NCBI GenBank assembly: GCA_963844255.1 | Contig: CAWJNP010000024.1 | Coordinates: forward strand, 1-64,000 | Length of the DNA stretch: 64,000 nt | Reading direction: 5' to 3' | DNA from: SZAS-79 sp963844255 | GTDB lineage: Bacteria > Pseudomonadota > Gammaproteobacteria > Burkholderiales > SG8-39 | Part shown: in pieces, positions 60,578-64,000 of the stretch | How positions within the stretch are numbered: position 1 is the stretch's first letter | How the letters are laid out: each line of letters starts with the position of its first letter | The notes under the pieces: model-generated | Database searches by the model: none | The model's input: only the letters and a program-made list of their open reading frames with translations | Told to the model about the DNA's origin: nothing | Program-made: the position numbers and the translations under genes

Positions 60578-62013
60578 GTTTTGATCTCCTTGGTCACGGG
60601 TTGCAGTTCCATGCGGTTGCGCCCGGCCAGCCAGCCGGGCAGGATTGCGGAAAACAGGCCGGCCGGACCACCGGCACGCACGATCATGAGCCCGCCTTCG
60701 TAGAATTTCGGCAGCGACTCGCCAGCCTGCGCGGCAGGTATGCCCTCGCCGACGCCCTGCGCCCCGGCAACCAGGTCCTTCCCCGGGCGCACGGTCGCCG
60801 CATTGATTGCGGCTTCGATTCTCCTGCGATCCCAGTTTGCCGCCGCAAATATCGCATAGTGCTCGGGCGACAGCACGAGGATCGCGCGCTGAGAAAGCAC
60901 CGTCTTCGGGTGCCCGATCGCATTCAGGCCCATGGCGAGCGAGCGAGCCAGATCCTCGGGCGAGCGGGATTTCTGGTCGACGAATCCCTGCACGCCCTCG
61001 CCCTGGAACAGCGTGACCGTCGACGCGCCGCGCGCAAAACCACGCGACACCGACAAGGGCTCCCAGCCCGGATCGGACTCGTCCTCCGCAAAGCAGAAGG
61101 TGTACTTGCCAGGCCCGCCCAGTGTGGCACGGTCGGCTTCCCCGGGCCGTCCGCCACCCACGTTGCGCACGATGAGTTGCAGTGCGCGCCCGATGGTCGC
61201 GTTGGCGCGATTTCCCTGGCCCAGGGCATTGAGGCCGGAATTCATGCCGATGCGCTTTGCAACCGGACCGTTGACGATGATGATCGGCGAAGAAAAATAC
61301 GTCGTCGCCAACAGGCCGTGCAATGTGAATACGGGTTCGAGCGCCGCTTCTATGGCCGCAAGCAGTACCGGCATGTATTCAGGCTTGCAACCAGCCATCA
61401 CCGCATTGATCGCGACTTTTTCCACGGTGCATTCTGCGAGATTCGGTGGAATGGCGCCCACGACCTCGCCGGGGGCGCGCGATGTTCCCTGCAGCATGCG
61501 CAGCACGCGTACGTCGGTCGGTGGCACGACCGGCAGGCCGTCGCTCCAGCCACGCTCGAAACACACTTCGACCGGATCGTCGTATTCGCCGAACTCGATC
61601 TTCCGCGAGGCCAGCCCCGGATCTCCGAACCTGACCTGAAGATACTCCGCCAAGCCGGGCTCTACGCTCTTCGAGCCGCAGCCGGGCCGCAGCGCCGGCA
61701 GGCCTTCGCCAAGCCCCGCAATTCCAGTCACCCTGCGCCACTCGCTCACGTCCCAACCCTCGGTACGCGTGACTTCACGACCTTCTTCGAAACGAATCAG
61801 CGTGGGAACGATCTCGATCCCGTGCCGGAACGACGCGCTCAGTTCGCGGTCGTCCACTACCTCGCGCAGGTCTTCGGGGAAACCGGGGTCGTCCTGGGAA
61901 TAGACTGAAATCGCGGCATCGCTTGTCGACAGCGTACGCACGATCGGCGCGACCAGCTGGCAGGTCGGGCAATCGCGCTTCAAAAAAACGGAAAACGAAG
62001 GTTCGTTTGGCAT
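60574..62013 (-). CDS. thioredoxin-like domain fused to UGSC-partner domain (module 2)
   Basis: A 479-residue protein. Residues 1-90 are thioredoxin-like with CPTC (C15, C18) in FLKRDCPTCQLVAPIVRTL and GIEIVPTLIRFEEGRE (cis-Pro loop). A linker follows, then residues 150-475 match the partner protein of module 1: WSDGLPVVPPTDVRVLRML, VMAGCKPEYMPVLLAAIEAA, NGPVAKRIGMNSGLNALGQG, GGPGKYTFCFAEDESD and RAGGPAGLFSAILPGWLAG. The fused redox domain suggests that the partner and selenoprotein exchange electrons through dithiols. The stop overlaps the selenoprotein start. Confidence 0.82.
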   Translation of the reverse strand: MPNEPSFSVFLKRDCPTCQLVAPIVRTLSTSDAAISVYSQDDPGFPEDLREVVDDRELSASFRHGIEIVPTLIRFEEGREVTRTEGWDVSEWRRVTGIAGLGEGLPALRPGCGSKSVEPGLAEYLQVRFGDPGLASRKIEFGEYDDPVEVCFERGWSDGLPVVPPTDVRVLRMLQGTSRAPGEVVGAIPPNLAECTVEKVAINAVMAGCKPEYMPVLLAAIEAALEPVFTLHGLLATTYFSSPIIIVNGPVAKRIGMNSGLNALGQGNRANATIGRALQLIVRNVGGGRPGEADRATLGGPGKYTFCFAEDESDPGWEPLSVSRGFARGASTVTLFQGEGVQGFVDQKSRSPEDLARSLAMGLNAIGHPKTVLSQRAILVLSPEHYAIFAAANWDRRRIEAAINAATVRPGKDLVAGAQGVGEGIPAAQAGESLPKFYEGGLMIVRAGGPAGLFSAILPGWLAGRNRMELQPVTKEIKT

Positions 62014-62105
62014 CGGATCCTGGCGTGCGTAGAGCGGCGGCGGGCGTGCAATCCGCTACTCTAAGCTATCATCACCTTTCCCCAGGCTCAACCTGTGAAA
62101 CGAAC

Positions 62106-63089
62106 ATGAAAGCTGTGCTCTGCAAGGCGTTCGGCCCGCCCGATACGCTGGTCTACGAAGAGGTCCCCTCGCCCGTCCCCGCAAAGGGCGAAGTAGTCGT
62201 CACAGTGAAGGCGGCGAGCGTCAATTTTCCCGACGTGCTGATCATCGAAAACAAGTACCAGATGAAACCGGCCCTGCCGTTTTCACCCGGCAGCGAACTG
62301 GCCGGCGTGATCAAGTCGGTTGGCGAAGGCGTCACGCGCTTCAAACCTGGCGACAAGGTGATTGCATTCACGGGCGCGGGCGCGTTCGCTGAAGAGGCAA
62401 AAACCGAGGAAGACCGTCTGATTCCGATGCCCGAGGGCATGGATTTCAAGACCGCTGCCTCGTTCATCCTCACCTACGGGACCTCAGATCACGCACTGCG
62501 CGACCGTGGCGCTCTGAAGGCGGGGGAGACCCTGCTGGTGCTTGGGGCAGCCGGTGGCGTGGGAATTTCGGCGATCGAGATCGGCAAGGCGCTCGGCGCG
62601 AAGGTCATCGCCTGCGCGTCGAGCGCAGAGAAGCTCGCGGTCTGCAAACAGCACGGTGCTGACGAGCTCATCAATTACGCGACCGAGGATATGCGCGAGC
62701 GCATCAAGGCAATCACCGGCGGCCGTGGCGTGGACGTCGTCTACGATCCGGTCGGCGGCAAGTTTACGGAACTCGCGCTGCGCTCGACGGCCTGGCGCGG
62801 CCGCCTGCTGGTCATCGGCTTCGCGGCGGGCGACATCCCGAAGATTCCTCTCAACCTCACGCTGCTCAAGGGCTGCTCGATCGTCGGCGTGTTCTGGGGC
62901 GATTACACCAAGCGCGAGCCGAAGGCCTTTGTGGACAGCGTAATGCAACTGGGCACGTGGTTTCGCGAAGGCAAGCTCAAGCCCCACATCACCGCCACGT
63001 TCCCGCTGGAAAAGGCGGCAGACGCGCTGAAGATGATGGCCGCGCGGCAGGTCAAGGGAAAAGTCGTCATCCTCACCGGCGATGCCTGA
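62106..63089 (+). CDS. NADPH:quinone oxidoreductase (zinc-free MDR family)
   Basis: A 327-residue medium-chain reductase: KAVLCKAFGPPDTLVYEEVP, VNFPDVLIIENKYQMKPALP, PGSELAGVIKSVGEGVTRFK, then the NADPH-binding LVLGAAGGVGISAIEIGKAL and DVVYDPVGGKFTELALRS. No zinc-binding cysteines. It resembles the NADPH:quinone oxidoreductase and crotonyl-type branch. It diverges from the module 2 operon (92 bp between starts) and overlaps the next gene by 8 bp. Confidence 0.9.
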   Translation: MKAVLCKAFGPPDTLVYEEVPSPVPAKGEVVVTVKAASVNFPDVLIIENKYQMKPALPFSPGSELAGVIKSVGEGVTRFKPGDKVIAFTGAGAFAEEAKTEEDRLIPMPEGMDFKTAASFILTYGTSDHALRDRGALKAGETLLVLGAAGGVGISAIEIGKALGAKVIACASSAEKLAVCKQHGADELINYATEDMRERIKAITGGRGVDVVYDPVGGKFTELALRSTAWRGRLLVIGFAAGDIPKIPLNLTLLKGCSIVGVFWGDYTKREPKAFVDSVMQLGTWFREGKLKPHITATFPLEKAADALKMMAARQVKGKVVILTGDA

Positions 63090-64000
63090 GGCTGGTTCGG
63101 CCCCGCGGGTCCTTGTCATTGGGGCCGGAGCGATCGGCGCGTTCTATGGCGGGGTGCTGTCCCGCGCCGGCTGTGATGTTTCTGCCGTGGTGCGCTCCGA
63201 CTTCGAGGCAATTTCCGCAGGCGGGTTCCGGATCGAAAGCCATCTGGGTGACCTGTCCTGGCGGCCCGCGCAGCTGCTGCACCCGGGCGACAAATACCGC
63301 GGCGAACCCGACATCCTCCTGGTCTGCCTCAAGCTCACCGCGAGCACCGATCCGGTCGCGTTGATCGGCCCGGCACTCGGCGCGCATACCGCCATCGTGC
63401 TTGTCGCCAATGGAATCGAAATCGAGGCCCCCGTCGCGGCTGCGTTCCCGGACAACGAGCTTGTTTCCGGGATCGCCTATGCCGCGGTCAGCCGCGAGGC
63501 TGGCGGCATCGTGAAACATCATTCGGAGTTCACCCGCCTCGTGCTGGGCCGGTATCCGAAAGGCGCTTCCGACATCGCACAGCAGATAGCTGGTCTGCTG
63601 AAGAAAGGCGGTTCGAGCGGTGCCGTCAGTGAGGATATCGTCGGCGCACGCTGGCTGAAATGCGCCTGGAACACGGTGCTCAACCCGGTGTCTGCGCTCG
63701 GCGGCGGACTGGGCACCCGTGACATGCTCGGCAGCGAAGAAACGGCCCGCTTCGTGCGCGAGGCGATCAGCGAATTCGCCACCGTCGCCGCCGCGGACGG
63801 CCATCCTCTGCCGGCGGATACGATCGACAAGCTGATCGCCGGCACGCTCAGACTGCCGAATTACGTATCCAGCATGGGGCAGGATTTTCTCGCCGGGCGT
63901 CCGATGGAAACCGAGGCTCTTCTTGGCAACGTGGTCCGGATTGCGCGGCGGCACGCGCTCGAAGTGCCCCGCTTGGGCGCGCTCTATGCGTTGCTGAAGA
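63082..64000 (+). CDS. ketopantoate reductase (PanE/ApbA)-family dehydrogenase, cut by window edge
   Basis: The frame opens at ATG 63082 and runs off the window at 64000, giving at least 306 residues. Rossmann motif VLVIGAGAIGAFYGGVLSRAGC, NAD(P) segment VCLKLTASTDPVALIGPAL, VLVANGIEIEAPVAAAFPDN and the catalytic Lys in GARWLKCAWNTVLNPVSALG; the late ENxxxxGE-like SSMGQDFLAGRPMETEALLG is present. Its start lies inside the quinone oxidoreductase gene, suggesting coupling. It is close to family length, so only the C-terminal end is missing. Confidence 0.87.
   Translation, partial: MPEAGSAPRVLVIGAGAIGAFYGGVLSRAGCDVSAVVRSDFEAISAGGFRIESHLGDLSWRPAQLLHPGDKYRGEPDILLVCLKLTASTDPVALIGPALGAHTAIVLVANGIEIEAPVAAAFPDNELVSGIAYAAVSREAGGIVKHHSEFTRLVLGRYPKGASDIAQQIAGLLKKGGSSGAVSEDIVGARWLKCAWNTVLNPVSALGGGLGTRDMLGSEETARFVREAISEFATVAAADGHPLPADTIDKLIAGTLRLPNYVSSMGQDFLAGRPMETEALLGNVVRIARRHALEVPRLGALYALLK

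Overview
The window reads as a GC-rich chromosome (or contig) segment of a denitrifying betaproteobacterium. The evidence is the abundance of Bug/TctC-type periplasmic receptors (five in 64 kb), a nirS-type denitrification locus with Dnr/FNR boxes (TTGAT-N4-ATCAA), and CoA-linked acid catabolism. Genes are tightly packed in operons with many ATGA-type overlaps.

Region 1 (0.6-9.3 kb) is an uptake and oxidation region: a Bug receptor, nitronate monooxygenase, a complete NitT/TauT-type ABC importer and a TauD-like dioxygenase on the + strand, then two Bug receptors and a second TauD-like dioxygenase on the - strand. Region 2 (9.3-12.2 kb) holds an OmpR/EnvZ-type two-component pair divergent from a Spy/CpxP-like periplasmic protein. 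Region 3 (12.3-17.3 kb) is an acyl-CoA module: enoyl-CoA hydratase, class III CoA-transferase, acyl-CoA dehydrogenase, an FCD-type GntR regulator with a candidate operator, and a Bug receptor.

Region 4 (17.3-43.3 kb) is a large denitrification island. It has nirS-nirM, the operon nirJ-nirN-dnr, a DUF2249 gene, the operon nirC-nirF-nirDL-nirG-nirH, and nirE, so all heme d1 biosynthesis genes are present. Next is a nine-gene - strand operon encoding a CuA-type heme-copper enzyme resembling eNOR nitric oxide reductases, its heme O synthase and a SCO1 factor. The same operon ends with an unusual set: a cytochrome b fused to two [4Fe-4S] motifs and an MvhD domain, an anchored protein of unknown function, a divergent heme-copper subunit I homologue, and a cytochrome b fused to a [2Fe-2S] ferredoxin and an NAD(P)H reductase. 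ctaA and a ctaA-like gene diverge from it. A sirB2-nnrS-MIP18-NnrS-like operon closes the island. Five FNR/Dnr boxes lie at its promoters. No norCB or nosZ is seen here.

Region 5 (43.4-49.8 kb) is a catabolic operon (hydrolase, enoyl-CoA hydratase, enolase-superfamily enzyme, acyl-CoA ligase) divergent from an SDR and a ketopantoate-reductase-like enzyme. The ligase and the enolase-superfamily gene are broken by about a dozen single-base indels.

Region 6 (49.8-64 kb) is a selenocysteine island: selA, selB, a thioredoxin-reductase-like gene and tRNA-Sec, flanked by two paralogous modules. Each module encodes a large partner protein and a UGSC-motif selenoprotein with an in-frame UGA followed by the same perfect stem-loop (candidate SECIS). 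Automatic gene callers would truncate both selenoproteins. A quinone oxidoreductase and a ketopantoate-reductase-like gene, cut by the window edge, finish the window.

Single-base frameshifts, often in G/C runs, occur in many genes (TauD, Bug, hydratase, nirS twice, an NnrS-like gene, SDR, ligase, enolase-superfamily gene). This pattern suggests residual assembly errors more than many independent pseudogenes, but only reads can decide.
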